This document shows positions 1 to 9,961 of a stretch of DNA of 64,000 nucleotides, piece by piece. The DNA lies in assembly GCA_002197545.1 (NCBI GenBank), contig NFUO01000467.1, forward strand, positions 33,256 through 97,255. Reading direction: 5' to 3'. The first letter of the stretch is position 1. Each line of letters starts with the position of its first letter. Under the pieces are notes generated by a model that saw only the letters and a list, made by a program, of their open reading frames with translations, made no database searches and was not told the origin of the DNA. The DNA is from Acidobacteria subdivision 2 bacterium RH1 MAG20 (GTDB lineage Bacteria; Acidobacteriota; Terriglobia; Terriglobales; Acidobacteriaceae). Both the position numbers and the translations under genes were made by a program.

Positions 1-1953
1 TACTTCGCCAACTTCGAGCGCAAGCAGCTCAATCAGGACGGCATTATCACCATCGCTCCCGCCAACATCGCCGCCATCAATAGCCGCCTGCAGGCCATCG
101 ATTACCAGGGAACGCAGATCACTACCGGCCTCTACTCCAACCCGGTCCACACCAATAACTTTTTTGCAAAGATAGACCACCATATCAACGACCGCGACCA
201 GGTCGGCGTCCACTATAGCCTCTACGAAGTCGATAGCCAGAACTCGCGCGGTGTCGGCGGACTGAGCGCCATCAGCGCCGCCGCTGCCCTCCACGATCTC
301 GACCAGACCATCGCCATCAGCAACATCTTCACCCTCTCTCCCCTAACCGTGAATGAAACTCGAGGTCAGTTCACACGGAGCAACCTGGCCGCTCTACCCA
401 ACGACACCATCGGCCCCGCCGTCAGCATCTCCGGCGTCGCATCCTTCGGCACACTCTCCGCCTCACCGACCGGCCACCTCGACAATCTCTACGAAGTCAT
501 CGACAACCTCTCTCATCAGGCAGGCACTCACTCGCTCCGCGTTGGCGTAGATTTCCTCTTCAACGACCTCACCATTACCTTCCCTATGTCCAACCGCGGA
601 AGTTACTCCTTCTCCTCTCTCAATAACTTTCTCAACGGAACTTACAACAACTCCGGATACACTCAGTCGTTCGGCAACCCCATCGTTCCCCAGACCAACC
701 CTAACCTCGGCCTCTACGCGCAGGACGAATGGAAGTTTGCCCCATCCCTCACCCTCAACGCCGGTATCCGCTACGATCTGCAATTCCTCAAATCCATCGC
801 GACCGACACCAACAACATCTCGCCAAGACTTGGCTTCGCCTGGTCGCCCTTCGCACGCCGCACAATCGTCGTCCGCAGCAGCTACGGTCTCTTCTATGAT
901 CGCGTCCTTCTGCGCCCACTCTCGAACGCGCTTCAATCCAGCAACAACACCACCAACATCAACAGCTCCACCTTCGTCACCGTCAGCGTCTCTCCCACAC
1001 AAACCGGAGCACCCACCTTCCCGCACATCATCACCACACTCCCCACTGAAGTTCTGGTTAACTTCGCCACCATGGCCCCTCACATCCAGAACGCCTACTC
1101 CGGGCAGGCAAGCCTGGAAGTCGAGCAGCAGCTAAGCGCCAGCAGCACCTTGAGCATCAGCTACCAGCACTTGCGCGGTCTCCATCTGCTTGCCTCGATC
1201 AACCAGAACACACCCACTTGCATCGCTACCGGCACGAATAACGGCTGCCGTCCCAACGCTGTCTACGGCAACAATAAGCAGTACCAGTCCGCTGGAGACT
1301 CCTATTACGACGGCCTCTCCGTCTCCTTCCAACTGAAGCCTACGCGCTGGGGTGCCTACCGTATCTCCTATAACTGGTCGAAGGCAATCGACGATGTCGG
1401 CGAATTCTTCTTCAGCTCTCCCATCGACAACTTCAACATCGCCGAAGACCGTGGCCTCTCCGATGACGACCAGCGCAACCGCCTCGTCTTCGACGGCACT
1501 ATCCACTCGTCAATGGAACCCTCGCACGGTCTCTGGAGCCATCTCTCCAGCGGCTTCCTGCTCAGCACCATGCTGCAGTACTACTCGCCGCTGCCCTTAA
1601 ACATCACTACGGGAACCAACAGTATTCAGGGCACAACGCTGCGCCCCTGTGTGCCCGGTGTTACCAACTGCACACAGGCGCTGCCCGGCACCGTCATCGG
1701 ACGCAACATCGGAGTCGGGTTCAACTTCTTCAACATGAACACCCGCCTTAGCCGAACTTTTCCCCTCGGCGACCGCTTCCGTCTCGAAGCCATAGCCGAA
1801 GCCTTCAACGCGCTCAACCACCGCAACGACCTCATCCCAAATGGGACCTTCGGAACCGGCCCATACCCCAATGCAGCCAACTCCAGCTTCGGCCAGCCAA
1901 CCGCCGTCGGCGATCCGAGACAGGTCCAACTCGCCGCCCGCCTGACTTTCTAA
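1..1953 (+). CDS. TonB-dependent receptor, Oar-like (5' truncated by window edge)
   Basis: Outer-membrane beta-barrel receptor expected to take up a large substrate (often glycan-derived) using TonB energy. The frame is open from base 1, so the gene begins upstream and only the last 650 codons are here; the N-terminal carboxypeptidase-regulatory domain and plug are outside. Visible features are typical of the acidobacterial Oar-like group: the barrel strand segment LYAQDEWKFAPSLTLNAGIRYD-type near 710-780, the block LEAIAEAFNALNHRN near 1785-1830, and a C-terminus ending in LAARLTF with the terminal aromatic residue used by the BAM complex. The first internal ATG (349) is not the start, because clear receptor sequence precedes it. 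Substrate is unknown; no sugar-binding partner lies beside it. Confidence 0.88.
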   Translation, partial: YFANFERKQLNQDGIITIAPANIAAINSRLQAIDYQGTQITTGLYSNPVHTNNFFAKIDHHINDRDQVGVHYSLYEVDSQNSRGVGGLSAISAAAALHDLDQTIAISNIFTLSPLTVNETRGQFTRSNLAALPNDTIGPAVSISGVASFGTLSASPTGHLDNLYEVIDNLSHQAGTHSLRVGVDFLFNDLTITFPMSNRGSYSFSSLNNFLNGTYNNSGYTQSFGNPIVPQTNPNLGLYAQDEWKFAPSLTLNAGIRYDLQFLKSIATDTNNISPRLGFAWSPFARRTIVVRSSYGLFYDRVLLRPLSNALQSSNNTTNINSSTFVTVSVSPTQTGAPTFPHIITTLPTEVLVNFATMAPHIQNAYSGQASLEVEQQLSASSTLSISYQHLRGLHLLASINQNTPTCIATGTNNGCRPNAVYGNNKQYQSAGDSYYDGLSVSFQLKPTRWGAYRISYNWSKAIDDVGEFFFSSPIDNFNIAEDRGLSDDDQRNRLVFDGTIHSSMEPSHGLWSHLSSGFLLSTMLQYYSPLPLNITTGTNSIQGTTLRPCVPGVTNCTQALPGTVIGRNIGVGFNFFNMNTRLSRTFPLGDRFRLEAIAEAFNALNHRNDLIPNGTFGTGPYPNAANSSFGQPTAVGDPRQVQLAARLTF

Positions 1954-1969
1954 CTGCAAAGGAACCACG

Positions 1970-2170
1970 ATGACCAGAAGTTCAATCAATCGCCCCATCG
2001 TAATCGGCCTCACGACAGCGTTCCTGCTGGTCATCGCGTTCCTCATCTGGCAGCACACAAAACCGCTCATCCAGACGCACCATCAGACCTTCCTCTTCGA
2101 GCCCCTCTACGTCGTCTGGAGCGGGACAGACGCCATCCAAGCTTCACTCATCCGTGGCACTCCTCAATAG
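1970..2170 (+). CDS. Small single-pass membrane protein, unknown function
   Basis: A 66-residue ORF starting 16 bases after the receptor stop, with an AAAGGA ribosome-binding sequence about 7 bases before the ATG, so it may be co-transcribed with the receptor. Residues 9-27 form a hydrophobic helix (IVIGLTTAFLLVIAFLIW); the rest is polar and has no motif I recognise. The good ribosome site and close spacing argue that it is real; its small size and lack of recognisable family argue for caution. Confidence 0.5.
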   Translation: MTRSSINRPIVIGLTTAFLLVIAFLIWQHTKPLIQTHHQTFLFEPLYVVWSGTDAIQASLIRGTPQ

Positions 2171-2295
2171 ATAACCGCTATCTATTCAACAGCGGCAAGA
2201 ACACGTTTTTGGAGTAGCGGATGAGAGGGATGCAGACTGTGTAAAATGACAATCGTACATATAACCCGCAAAACACGCACAGGAGAACCACAGCA

Positions 2296-3306
2296 ATGTC
2301 GAAGTTGACCCCAGGTAAGCTCGCCGGACTCAAAGCCGTCTCTGACTCACGCGGAGTCATCGCCGCTGCGGCGATGGACCAGCGCGGCTCTCTCCAGAAA
2401 TCCCTCGCCAAAGAGCGCGGCGCGGCAGCCGATGCCCACGATCTCGAAGTCTTCAAGACCCTCGTCACCGAAGTCCTCACCCGCCACGCCTCCGCCATCC
2501 TCCTCGATCCCGAGTACGGTCTCCCCGCCTCCAAGCACCGTAATGGCAAGGGCCTTCTACTCGCATATGAAAAGACCGGCTACGACTCCCAGACCCCCGG
2601 CCGTCTACCCGACCTGCTCGATCTGTGGAGCGTCCGCCGCCTTAAAGAAGCTGGTGCCGACTGCATCAAGATCCTCCTCTACTACACCCCCTTCGAGAAG
2701 TCCTCCATCAATGACCACAAGCAGGCATGGATCGAACGTATCGGCGACGAGTGCCTCGCCCACGACATCCCCTTCTTTCTGGAGTTCGTCGGCTACGACG
2801 CCGATGGCGGCGATGAGAAGTCTCTTGCTTACGCGAAAAAGAAGCCCGAGATCGTCTCCGGGGCCATGGCCGAGTTCGGCAAGGCCCGCTACAACGTCGA
2901 CGTCCTCAAGGTAGAAGTCCCCATCGTCATGGAATTCGTCGAAGGCACTAAATCCTTCAAGGGCGAAAAGGCCTACACCCGAGCCGAAGCCCTCCAGCAC
3001 TTCCGCGACGCCGAGGGCATGACCCACAAGCCCTTTATCTATCTCTCCGCCGGCGTCTCCAACCCCGTCTTCATTGAGACCCTCGAACTGGCCGGCGAAT
3101 CCGGAACCAAGTTCAACGGCGTTCTCTGCGGCCGCGCCACCTGGAAAGATGGCATCGCCATCTACGCCAAGCAAGGCGCAGACGCCTTCAAGCACTGGCT
3201 TGAGACCACCGGCGTAGAAAACATCAACAACGTCAACAACAGCCTCAAGGCCGCCAGCCCCTGGTACCTGAAATTCGGCGCCAAGAGCATGGACGACCTT
3301 AAGTAG
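2296..3306 (+). CDS. lacD: Tagatose 1,6-diphosphate aldolase (LacD family)
   Basis: Class I (Schiff-base) aldolase that splits tagatose 1,6-bisphosphate into dihydroxyacetone phosphate and glyceraldehyde 3-phosphate; cytoplasmic. The 336 residues match the usual length of LacD proteins. Seen: MDQRGSL at residues 28-33, CIKILLYYTPF at 123-133, and VDVLKVEVP with Lys205, the position of the Schiff-base lysine in streptococcal LacD. An AGGAGA ribosome-binding sequence lies 11 bases before the ATG. It is a single-gene unit closed by a strong hairpin terminator. No other tagatose-pathway gene (lacA, lacB or lacC) is nearby, so in this organism it may act on related ketose bisphosphates; that is inference. 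Confidence 0.9.
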   Translation: MSKLTPGKLAGLKAVSDSRGVIAAAAMDQRGSLQKSLAKERGAAADAHDLEVFKTLVTEVLTRHASAILLDPEYGLPASKHRNGKGLLLAYEKTGYDSQTPGRLPDLLDLWSVRRLKEAGADCIKILLYYTPFEKSSINDHKQAWIERIGDECLAHDIPFFLEFVGYDADGGDEKSLAYAKKKPEIVSGAMAEFGKARYNVDVLKVEVPIVMEFVEGTKSFKGEKAYTRAEALQHFRDAEGMTHKPFIYLSAGVSNPVFIETLELAGESGTKFNGVLCGRATWKDGIAIYAKQGADAFKHWLETTGVENINNVNNSLKAASPWYLKFGAKSMDDLK

Positions 3307-3323
3307 TTTCAAGCGTCTTACAG

Positions 3324-3354
3324 GAAGAGCCGTGGCTACACGCCACGGCTCTTC
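3324..3354 (+). terminator. Rho-independent terminator after lacD
   Basis: Perfect 12-bp inverted repeat (GAAGAGCCGTGG and its complement) around a 7-base loop, starting 17 bases after the lacD stop and followed by TTCTTA, then a T-rich stretch (TTCATTTTTTC). It also argues against a GTG start at 3332 for the next gene, since that codon lies inside the stem. Confidence 0.8.
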
Positions 3355-3400
3355 TTCTTACTACTTCATTTTTTCTTACGCAGCGCTAGGATTCCAGAAA

Positions 3401-4777
3401 ATGCCCTTTAAGCCGACTCCTCTATTTTCGCTTCTGCTCGCGCCCGCACTAGCTCTCTGCCAGACTCAGGCTGGCCCTCTTCCCGCCACTATGCTCCCTG
3501 CCGGAACTCCGCTCCCCGTCCAGATCGACGACCACCTCCCCATGCGCGTCGGCCAACCCATCCGCGCCCAACTCATTTACCCTGTCTATGCCAACGACGC
3601 GCTCGTCCTGCCTGAACACACCGTACTCACCGGTACCGTCACAGCACTGCGCTCAAACAACTCCCGGCGCATTCGTGCCAGTATGGGCGGAGACTTTACA
3701 CCCTTCCACATCCCTGTTGTGCTCTTCACCCAGATCATCCTCCCCGACGGAACCGCTCTCTCCTTTTCCTCTGATCCCGCTACCGATGGAGCTCCCATCT
3801 ACCGCGCCGTGGCTCCGCCGCCGTCCAAAGGTGGCTTTCTGCGTCAGGAGTTCAATATGGGCCTAGACGTCGCTCGTGACGATCTTGCCCTCTTCATCTC
3901 CCCCGGCAGAGGCGACCGGCTAAAACAGTTGTTTTATAGTCAGATTCCCTATCATCCTCAACGCATCGAAAAGGGCACCGCCTGGACCATCGAAACTACG
4001 GCACCACTTCTGATCCCGCCGCAATCCGCTCCACCTCCACTTCCACCGCTGCCCACCAAGGTTGTGCGGAAACGCCGCTTCTGGGAGAAGCCAGTTCCCG
4101 AAGCACCTCCAGCCGACGATGGTCCCGGAAGATGGATCATTCAGGCCTATCTCGACGAGCCTCTAAGCTCTGAAACCTCCACCAGCGGGCAGGTCATCAA
4201 AGCAACGGTAGCCGAACCCATCTACAACCCCAATCACACCATTGCCATTCCCCAGGGCGCAACTCTTGTCGGCGCCGTCACCCAGGCTAAGCCGTCTCGC
4301 CGCTTCGGTCGCAGCGGAAACCTGAGCTTCAGCTTCCGCCAATTGACCTTGCCGGAAGGTAAACCGCAAAACGTCGAAACCACACTCACCGGAGCTGACT
4401 CCGGTGAAGCACTCGCCCTCAACTCCGAAGGCCAGGTGAAATCAAAGCCACAAGACAAGCTCAGTGTCCCCATCTTCCTCGCTCTTCTCGCCAGCCGGCC
4501 TCTGGATCAAGATCGCCATGATAACGGCAACGGTCTTGGCAAAAACGCCGCTGGCGGCGCTGCCGGCCTGGGTCTCGTCGGCACCATCATCGGTCTGGGT
4601 GGAGCATCGCCAAACGTCGCAGCCGGCATCGGCTATTATGGCGCTGCGCTCGCCGTCTATTACCGCTGGATCGCCCGTGGCAAGAAGATCACCTTCGCTC
4701 GCAATACCCGTATCGTCGTCCAGACCGTCGCTCGTCACTCAGCCGCCATGCAACCCGATCCCACAAGGTCCAAATAG
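3401..4777 (+). CDS. Secreted protein of unknown function, possible VirB10/TrbI-like fold
   Basis: A 458-residue protein. I start it at the ATG at 3401 because it opens directly with a signal peptide (MPFKPTPLFSLLLAPALALC) and because the longer in-frame start lies inside the upstream terminator. Two similar beta-rich modules are visible. Each has a run of the form 'default value, too-large number avoided, G-T/L-V-G-A/T-V': VLTGTVTALRSNNSRRIRA near residues 75-95, and GATLVGAVTQAKPSRRFGR near 285-303. A proline-rich linker with RKRRFWEKP separates them at about 205-235, and a glycine-rich hydrophobic segment with a predicted membrane stretch lies near 390-425. The duplicated pattern resembles TrbI/VirB10-type beta-barrels, but I cannot assign a function. 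It is convergent with guaA, 9 bases apart. Confidence 0.7.
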   Translation: MPFKPTPLFSLLLAPALALCQTQAGPLPATMLPAGTPLPVQIDDHLPMRVGQPIRAQLIYPVYANDALVLPEHTVLTGTVTALRSNNSRRIRASMGGDFTPFHIPVVLFTQIILPDGTALSFSSDPATDGAPIYRAVAPPPSKGGFLRQEFNMGLDVARDDLALFISPGRGDRLKQLFYSQIPYHPQRIEKGTAWTIETTAPLLIPPQSAPPPLPPLPTKVVRKRRFWEKPVPEAPPADDGPGRWIIQAYLDEPLSSETSTSGQVIKATVAEPIYNPNHTIAIPQGATLVGAVTQAKPSRRFGRSGNLSFSFRQLTLPEGKPQNVETTLTGADSGEALALNSEGQVKSKPQDKLSVPIFLALLASRPLDQDRHDNGNGLGKNAAGGAAGLGLVGTIIGLGGASPNVAAGIGYYGAALAVYYRWIARGKKITFARNTRIVVQTVARHSAAMQPDPTRSK

Positions 4778-4786
4778 CCTTAGCCG

Positions 4787-6346
4787 CTACTCCCACTCAA
4801 TCGTCCCCGGCGGCTTCGACGTAATGTCGTAAACCACGCGGTTGATTCCGCGGACTTCGCTCACAATTCGGCTCGAAATCGTTCGCAACACCTCGTAAGG
4901 CAAGGGAGCCCAGTCCGCCGTCATTCCATCTTCGGATTCCACCGCCCGCACCGCACAGGTATACGCATACGTCCGCTGGTCGCCCATGACGCCCACACTC
5001 TTCACCGGCAGCAGCACCGCAAATGACTGCCAGACCTTCCGGTAAAGTCCCGCCGCCTTGATCTCCGCGACGACAATCTCATCCGCCTCCTGCAACAAGG
5101 CGACGCGATCCGCAGTCACTTCACCCAAAATTCTCACGGCAAGTCCCGGCCCCGGAAACGGCTGCCGTTCCAGAATCTCCTCCGGCATCCCCAGGTCCCG
5201 GCCAATCCGCCGCACCTCATCCTTGAACAAATCCCGCAAAGGTTCAATCAACTTCAGCTTCATGTCCGCTGGCAGCCCACCGACATTGTGGTGACTCTTG
5301 ATCGTATGCGAAGGCCCATGCACGCTCGATGACTCAATCACATCTGGATAAAGCGTCCCTTGCACCAGCCATGCGACCTCTTCGCCGACATGCTTTTCCG
5401 CCTCGAAAATCTTCTTCGCTTCATCGTCGAAGACGGCAATAAACTCATTGCCGATGACCTTCCGCTTCTTCTCCGGATCGGTCACGCCAGCCAGCTTTGC
5501 CAGAAACCGATCGCCAGCATCCACAGCCACGACGTTCAACCCAAGCTGTTCACGCATGGTCTTCTGCACCTTGGCAAACTCATCCTTGCGCAGCACGCCA
5601 TTATTGACGAAGATGCAAGTCAACCGGTCCCCAATCGCCTTCGCCACCAGAACCGCAGCAACCGACGAATCCACCCCGCCGCTCAGTCCGCAGATCGCAT
5701 GACCACCGCCAACCTGGGTCTTTACCCGAGCAACTGTGGCCTGGATAAAGTGCTCCGGTGTCCAATCCTGCTTCGCCCCGCATATATCCAGACAGAAGTT
5801 CTTCAATAGTTCCATTCCCTGCCGCGTATGAGCCACCTCAGGGTGAAACTGTACCGCCCAGATCCGCCGCGCCTCATCTGCAATGCCGGCCACGGCGTTC
5901 GCCGTCTTCGCCGTCAGCGAAAACCCATCGGGCAGCTTCTCGGCGTGGTCACCGTGCGACATCCACACATCCAGAGTTTGCGGCAGCCCACGAAACAGCG
6001 GGGTCTCCGCTACCACCGACACCTCGGCATGGCCATACTCCCGTGCCGAAGCCGCCTGCACCTTGCCTCCCATGTGATGCACGATAAACTGCAAGCCATA
6101 GCAAATTCCCAGCACCGGCAGACCCATTGCCAGCACCGCGGGGTCCGCCGCCGGCGCGTCCGCATCGTAAACTGAGCAGGGTCCACCCGAAAGAATCACG
6201 CCCTGCGGCTTCAGCTCCCGTACTTTTTCAAGCGAAGCCGTACAAGGCAACACCACGGAAAAAACGTTGAACTCCCGAATACGCCGCGCAATCAACTGCG
6301 TATATTGCGACCCAAAATCCAGAATGACTATCGTTGAAGTGTCCAC
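4787..6346 (-). CDS. guaA: GMP synthase (glutamine-hydrolysing)
   Basis: Amidates XMP to GMP in the last step of de novo guanine nucleotide synthesis. The 519 residues hold both expected parts. The first is an N-terminal class I glutamine amidotransferase with Cys82 in GICYGLQ and the His168/Glu170 pair in QFHPEV. The second is an ATP-pyrophosphatase domain with the P-loop SGGVDSS at 222-228, followed by the dimerisation domain ending in PPGTIEWE, the conserved C-terminus of the family. It starts with GTG; no in-frame ATG precedes the conserved start and the ribosome site is weak. It follows the membrane-protein gene by 38 bases on the same strand, so it is probably transcribed with leuS. Confidence 0.97.
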   Translation of the reverse strand: MDTSTIVILDFGSQYTQLIARRIREFNVFSVVLPCTASLEKVRELKPQGVILSGGPCSVYDADAPAADPAVLAMGLPVLGICYGLQFIVHHMGGKVQAASAREYGHAEVSVVAETPLFRGLPQTLDVWMSHGDHAEKLPDGFSLTAKTANAVAGIADEARRIWAVQFHPEVAHTRQGMELLKNFCLDICGAKQDWTPEHFIQATVARVKTQVGGGHAICGLSGGVDSSVAAVLVAKAIGDRLTCIFVNNGVLRKDEFAKVQKTMREQLGLNVVAVDAGDRFLAKLAGVTDPEKKRKVIGNEFIAVFDDEAKKIFEAEKHVGEEVAWLVQGTLYPDVIESSSVHGPSHTIKSHHNVGGLPADMKLKLIEPLRDLFKDEVRRIGRDLGMPEEILERQPFPGPGLAVRILGEVTADRVALLQEADEIVVAEIKAAGLYRKVWQSFAVLLPVKSVGVMGDQRTYAYTCAVRAVESEDGMTADWAPLPYEVLRTISSRIVSEVRGINRVVYDITSKPPGTIEWE

Positions 6347-6384
6347 GTAACCAGTGTAAATGCGACCACCCGAACCGCTTGCCC

Positions 6385-7335
6385 CTATCTCAGCGAGGAA
6401 TCTCCACCTTCTTCATAGGCCCGCCAAAGCTCCAGATAAGCCACCAGCCGGGCCACATGGAAGAAGTCCGAAGCCACAAAATAAATCACCGTCACCGCTG
6501 CCCACCACCACGTCAGAAATTCCGGTGTCGCCACAGCCTCAAACGGCAGCGGAGTCGCCGAAAGTACCATCGCCAGCACAATCAGCGCAATCTTCACAAT
6601 TCCCATTACCAGATTGATCTCCATCAGCTTCGACTTGAGCGGCCCCAACCGGAACGCCGCCGCAAAACTTCTGCCGACGCCCATGTCCCGCAGCATGGCC
6701 AGCAGCGGAGCCACGCTCAGCCCCCAGCTCGCAATCGCCCAAAGCGAAAACAACCCCAGCGCGCCTACAATCACCATCGCAAAATAGCCCACCAGGTTAG
6801 GCTCATTGCCAATAGCAATCGGTCCGGCAATATTCACTCTGGCCGCCAACTCCATACCCGCAAACCACACCGCAAAGCTCCCCAGCAACGCCACCACCCG
6901 CACCGTCTGCAGCACGATCAGCGTCCCTACTCGCGCATGAAGTCTGCCGTCTACCCTTCGCAGCACCACCGTCCGCCCTACCGATGACACCAGCACCCAC
7001 ACCACCACCATCGCAGGCCCCAACCACACCAACACCTGCAACACCGGAGGCAGCAGCACTACTATCGCATCCGTCAGCGTCTTTGCCGACCCCATCGCGT
7101 CCAGCACAGACATTCCCTTCAGCGCAACCATGTCTAACGGAACGGCCTTCAGAATTCGCGTCGCTTCGCACCACAACACCAGCAGCGCCGGAATCCCATA
7201 CACCCACCGCCACAGCACCTCCAGCGCCGTCCACGAGGGATGCTTCCAGCATTGCGACAGCACATGCACAAATGACTGCGTTCCCCGCACCGTCCCCGCG
7301 GCAATCACTACGCCGTCCTGCGGCGACGCATCCAC
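6385..7335 (-). CDS. Multi-pass membrane protein, unknown function
   Basis: A 316-residue protein with about six hydrophobic helices, at roughly residues 40-60, 85-120, 140-165, 185-225, 245-265 and 275-295. No catalytic motif is recognisable. The GTG start shares its first G with the leuS stop codon (TAGTG), which makes translational coupling likely and supports this start; the next ATG would remove the first 68 residues, including a helix. Its place between leuS and guaA suggests co-expression rather than a functional link. The charged C-terminus ([11 protein letters not shown]) is probably cytoplasmic. Confidence 0.75.
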   Translation of the reverse strand: MDASPQDGVVIAAGTVRGTQSFVHVLSQCWKHPSWTALEVLWRWVYGIPALLVLWCEATRILKAVPLDMVALKGMSVLDAMGSAKTLTDAIVVLLPPVLQVLVWLGPAMVVVWVLVSSVGRTVVLRRVDGRLHARVGTLIVLQTVRVVALLGSFAVWFAGMELAARVNIAGPIAIGNEPNLVGYFAMVIVGALGLFSLWAIASWGLSVAPLLAMLRDMGVGRSFAAAFRLGPLKSKLMEINLVMGIVKIALIVLAMVLSATPLPFEAVATPEFLTWWWAAVTVIYFVASDFFHVARLVAYLELWRAYEEGGDSSLR

Positions 7336-9890
7336 TACTTCACCACCAGATTCACCAGCTTGCCGGGCACCACAATCACCTTTACCACCGTCTTCCCTTC
7401 TGACCTTGCCACGACCTTCGCATCCGCCAGCGCCGCGGCCTTCACCGCGTCCTCACGGCTGCCTACCGGAACCTTTACAACATTCACCAGCTTGCCATTC
7501 ATCTGCACTGGAATCTCGATCTCGTCTTCTCGCAGAAGTTCTGCATTCGCCACTGGCCACGGCACGCGAAACACGACTCCCTCGCCGCCAATCTGTTCCC
7601 ACAGCTCTGCCGCAAAAAATGGAGCAAACGGAGCAAGCATCAGCACCAGATTGCGAAACACCTCAGCCACCGCCGCCGCTGAAACTTCCCCTGCGTCAAT
7701 CGCTGACTCTGATGCCACCACCTCATTGACCAGTTCCATCGTGGCTGCAATGGAAGTATTGAAATGCCAGCGACCGCTGAAATCCAGCGTAATCTTCGCA
7801 ATCGTCTGGTGCAGCTTCCGCAGCAGCTTCTGCTCCCCAACAGAACCTTTCCTTTCGTGCGAAATGCTTCCCGCAGAGTTTGAAGCAGCATATTTCGTCG
7901 TCAACCGGTACACCCGGCTCAAAAAACGGCTGATTCCCGCAACGCCATCTTCCTGCCACTCCAGGTCTTTATCCGGGGGAACCGCAAAAAGCGCATACAT
8001 CCGCGTGGCGTCGGCGCCATACCGCGCAATCATGTCGTCGGGCGAAACCACGTTACCCTTCGACTTCGACATTTTCGCGCCGTCCTTGATGACCATTCCC
8101 TGGGTAAACAAACGCGATGCAGGCTCATCGTTTTCGATCATGCCAAGATCGCGCATCACCTTCGTCCAGAACCGGGAATAGATGAGGTGCAGAATCGCGT
8201 GCTCCACCCCGCCGATGTACTGATCGATTGGAAACCAGTAATTCGCCTTCTCACTCGCGAACGGCACGTTAGAATTCTTCGCATCCGTATAGCGGTAAAA
8301 GTACCAGCTCGAATCGACGAACGTGTCCATCGTGTCCGTCTCGCGGCGCGCGGGTCCACCGCACTTCGGGCAGGTCGTATTCACAAACTCCGGCACGCGG
8401 CCCAGTGGAGATCCGCCCTGCTGCGTGATGTCTACCTGAGGCGGCAGCACCACCGGCAATGCGCTCTCCGGCAGCGGAACCGGCTCTTCGCCGGAGCATT
8501 CGCAATAAACCATCGGAATCGGTGTGCCCCAATACCGCTGGCGGCTCACACCCCAATCCTTTAGACGATATGTAATCGTAGCTGTACCGAACCCATTTGC
8601 CTTGGCGAACCCGGCCATCTTCTGCTGAGCTTCCACGCAACTCTCGCCCGTCCATCCGCCCGAATCAACCAGCACGGCATCTTCTTCTGCCGTGTAAGGA
8701 AGCGTCACATCGCCAGCATCGACACGAGGAGCGATCACCTGCTTCACGGCCAGGCCATACTTCTGGGCAAACTCAAAGTCCCGCACATCATGCGCCGGAA
8801 CGCTCATGATCGCGCCCGTCCCGTAGTCCGCCAGAATATAGTTCGCCACCCAGATAGGTACCCGCTCGCCATTGAACGGATTGACCGCGAACCGTCCCGT
8901 GTCCACCCCATGCTTCTCAATCTCGCCGACATCCCCGGCCTCACGAGCCTTGGTCTGCTGGGCCAGCAACTCATCAATTCTTCCCGCGAGCGTTGCATCC
9001 TCAGCAGCAAACGCCTTTGCCACGGCATGTTCCGGAGCGAGCTGCACCGAGGTAGCCCCGAAGATCGTATCCACTCGCGTCGTAAACACCGTAATCTTCG
9101 AGCAATCCGCCGCCTTCACCTCGCCATCGACCGCGAAGTCGACCAGAGCGCCCTCGCTCCGTCCAATCCAGTTCCGCTGCATGGTCCGCACCTTCTCCGG
9201 CCAGCCATCCAGCTTCTCCAGTCCATCCAGCAACTCATCCGAATACTTCGTGATGCACAGAAACCACTGGGTCAGATCCCGCTGTTCGACGATCGTGTCC
9301 TCATGCCGCCAGCAGACGCCCCGCCCTTTGGAATCCAGAATCACCTGCTCATTGGCCAGCACTGTCTGGCACTCGGGACACCAGTTCACCTTGCTCTTCT
9401 TCCGATAAGCCAGTCCGGCGTCGTACATCTTCAAAAAGAACCACTGGTTCCACCGGTAGTACTCCGGCAGGCAGGTCGTGACCTCCGTGGCCCAGTCGTA
9501 GCTCAGGCCAAGCCGCTGCATCTGTTTCCGCATCGCGGCAATGTTCGCGAGCGTCCACTCGCGCGGAGGCGTGTTGTTCTTCAGCGCGGCATTCTCCGCC
9601 GGCAGCCCAAATGCATCCCATCCCATCGGATGCAGCACGTTGTACCCGCGCATCCACATATGACGTGCCAGCGCGTCGCCAATCGCATAGTTCCGCACAT
9701 GCCCCATGTGCAACTGCCCGCTTGGGTAGGGCAGCATCTCGATGCAGTAGTACTTCGGCTTTCCGGCATCGTGCCCTTCGGCGGCATACAAAGCCGGATC
9801 TGCGTCCCATCGCTGCTGCCACTTCGGTTCAATCTCCGCCGGGTTATACCGCGCCTGCTTCTCGATCTCGTTTGTCTGCATCTCTGGCAT
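7335..9890 (-). CDS. leuS: Leucyl-tRNA synthetase
   Basis: Charges tRNA-Leu; cytoplasmic. About 851 residues, normal for bacterial LeuRS. Seen: the HIGH-type signature PYPSGQLHMGH near residue 60, the zinc-type cysteine pair WCPECQTVLANEQV, the editing (CP1) domain with TTRVDTIFGATSV, the tRNA-facing segment MDTFVDSSWYFYRY, and the KMSKS loop GAKMSKSKGNVVSPDD. The start is uncertain: a TTG at 9920 extends the frame by ten residues with no family similarity, the ATG at 9890 is preferred, and the ATG at 9881 is also possible. None has a strong ribosome site. The stop overlaps the start of the next gene, and the upstream gene on this strand is the peroxidase. Confidence 0.97.
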   Translation of the reverse strand: MPEMQTNEIEKQARYNPAEIEPKWQQRWDADPALYAAEGHDAGKPKYYCIEMLPYPSGQLHMGHVRNYAIGDALARHMWMRGYNVLHPMGWDAFGLPAENAALKNNTPPREWTLANIAAMRKQMQRLGLSYDWATEVTTCLPEYYRWNQWFFLKMYDAGLAYRKKSKVNWCPECQTVLANEQVILDSKGRGVCWRHEDTIVEQRDLTQWFLCITKYSDELLDGLEKLDGWPEKVRTMQRNWIGRSEGALVDFAVDGEVKAADCSKITVFTTRVDTIFGATSVQLAPEHAVAKAFAAEDATLAGRIDELLAQQTKAREAGDVGEIEKHGVDTGRFAVNPFNGERVPIWVANYILADYGTGAIMSVPAHDVRDFEFAQKYGLAVKQVIAPRVDAGDVTLPYTAEEDAVLVDSGGWTGESCVEAQQKMAGFAKANGFGTATITYRLKDWGVSRQRYWGTPIPMVYCECSGEEPVPLPESALPVVLPPQVDITQQGGSPLGRVPEFVNTTCPKCGGPARRETDTMDTFVDSSWYFYRYTDAKNSNVPFASEKANYWFPIDQYIGGVEHAILHLIYSRFWTKVMRDLGMIENDEPASRLFTQGMVIKDGAKMSKSKGNVVSPDDMIARYGADATRMYALFAVPPDKDLEWQEDGVAGISRFLSRVYRLTTKYAASNSAGSISHERKGSVGEQKLLRKLHQTIAKITLDFSGRWHFNTSIAATMELVNEVVASESAIDAGEVSAAAVAEVFRNLVLMLAPFAPFFAAELWEQIGGEGVVFRVPWPVANAELLREDEIEIPVQMNGKLVNVVKVPVGSREDAVKAAALADAKVVARSEGKTVVKVIVVPGKLVNLVVK

Positions 9891-9961
9891 AGAACTTGAT
9901 TGTAAAGAAAACCACGCCAATACTGCTGACGACCACTCTCTTCATTACAAATTCCGGCCAA

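Noticed and set aside
463..1083. Long minus-strand frame under the TonB receptor
   Set aside because: It is antisense to clear receptor sequence and has the low-complexity Val/Gly/Glu composition typical of frame shadows in GC-rich DNA.
3332..3400. Upstream GTG start for the secreted protein
   Set aside because: The codon lies inside the lacD terminator stem and the extension hides the signal peptide that follows the ATG at 3401.
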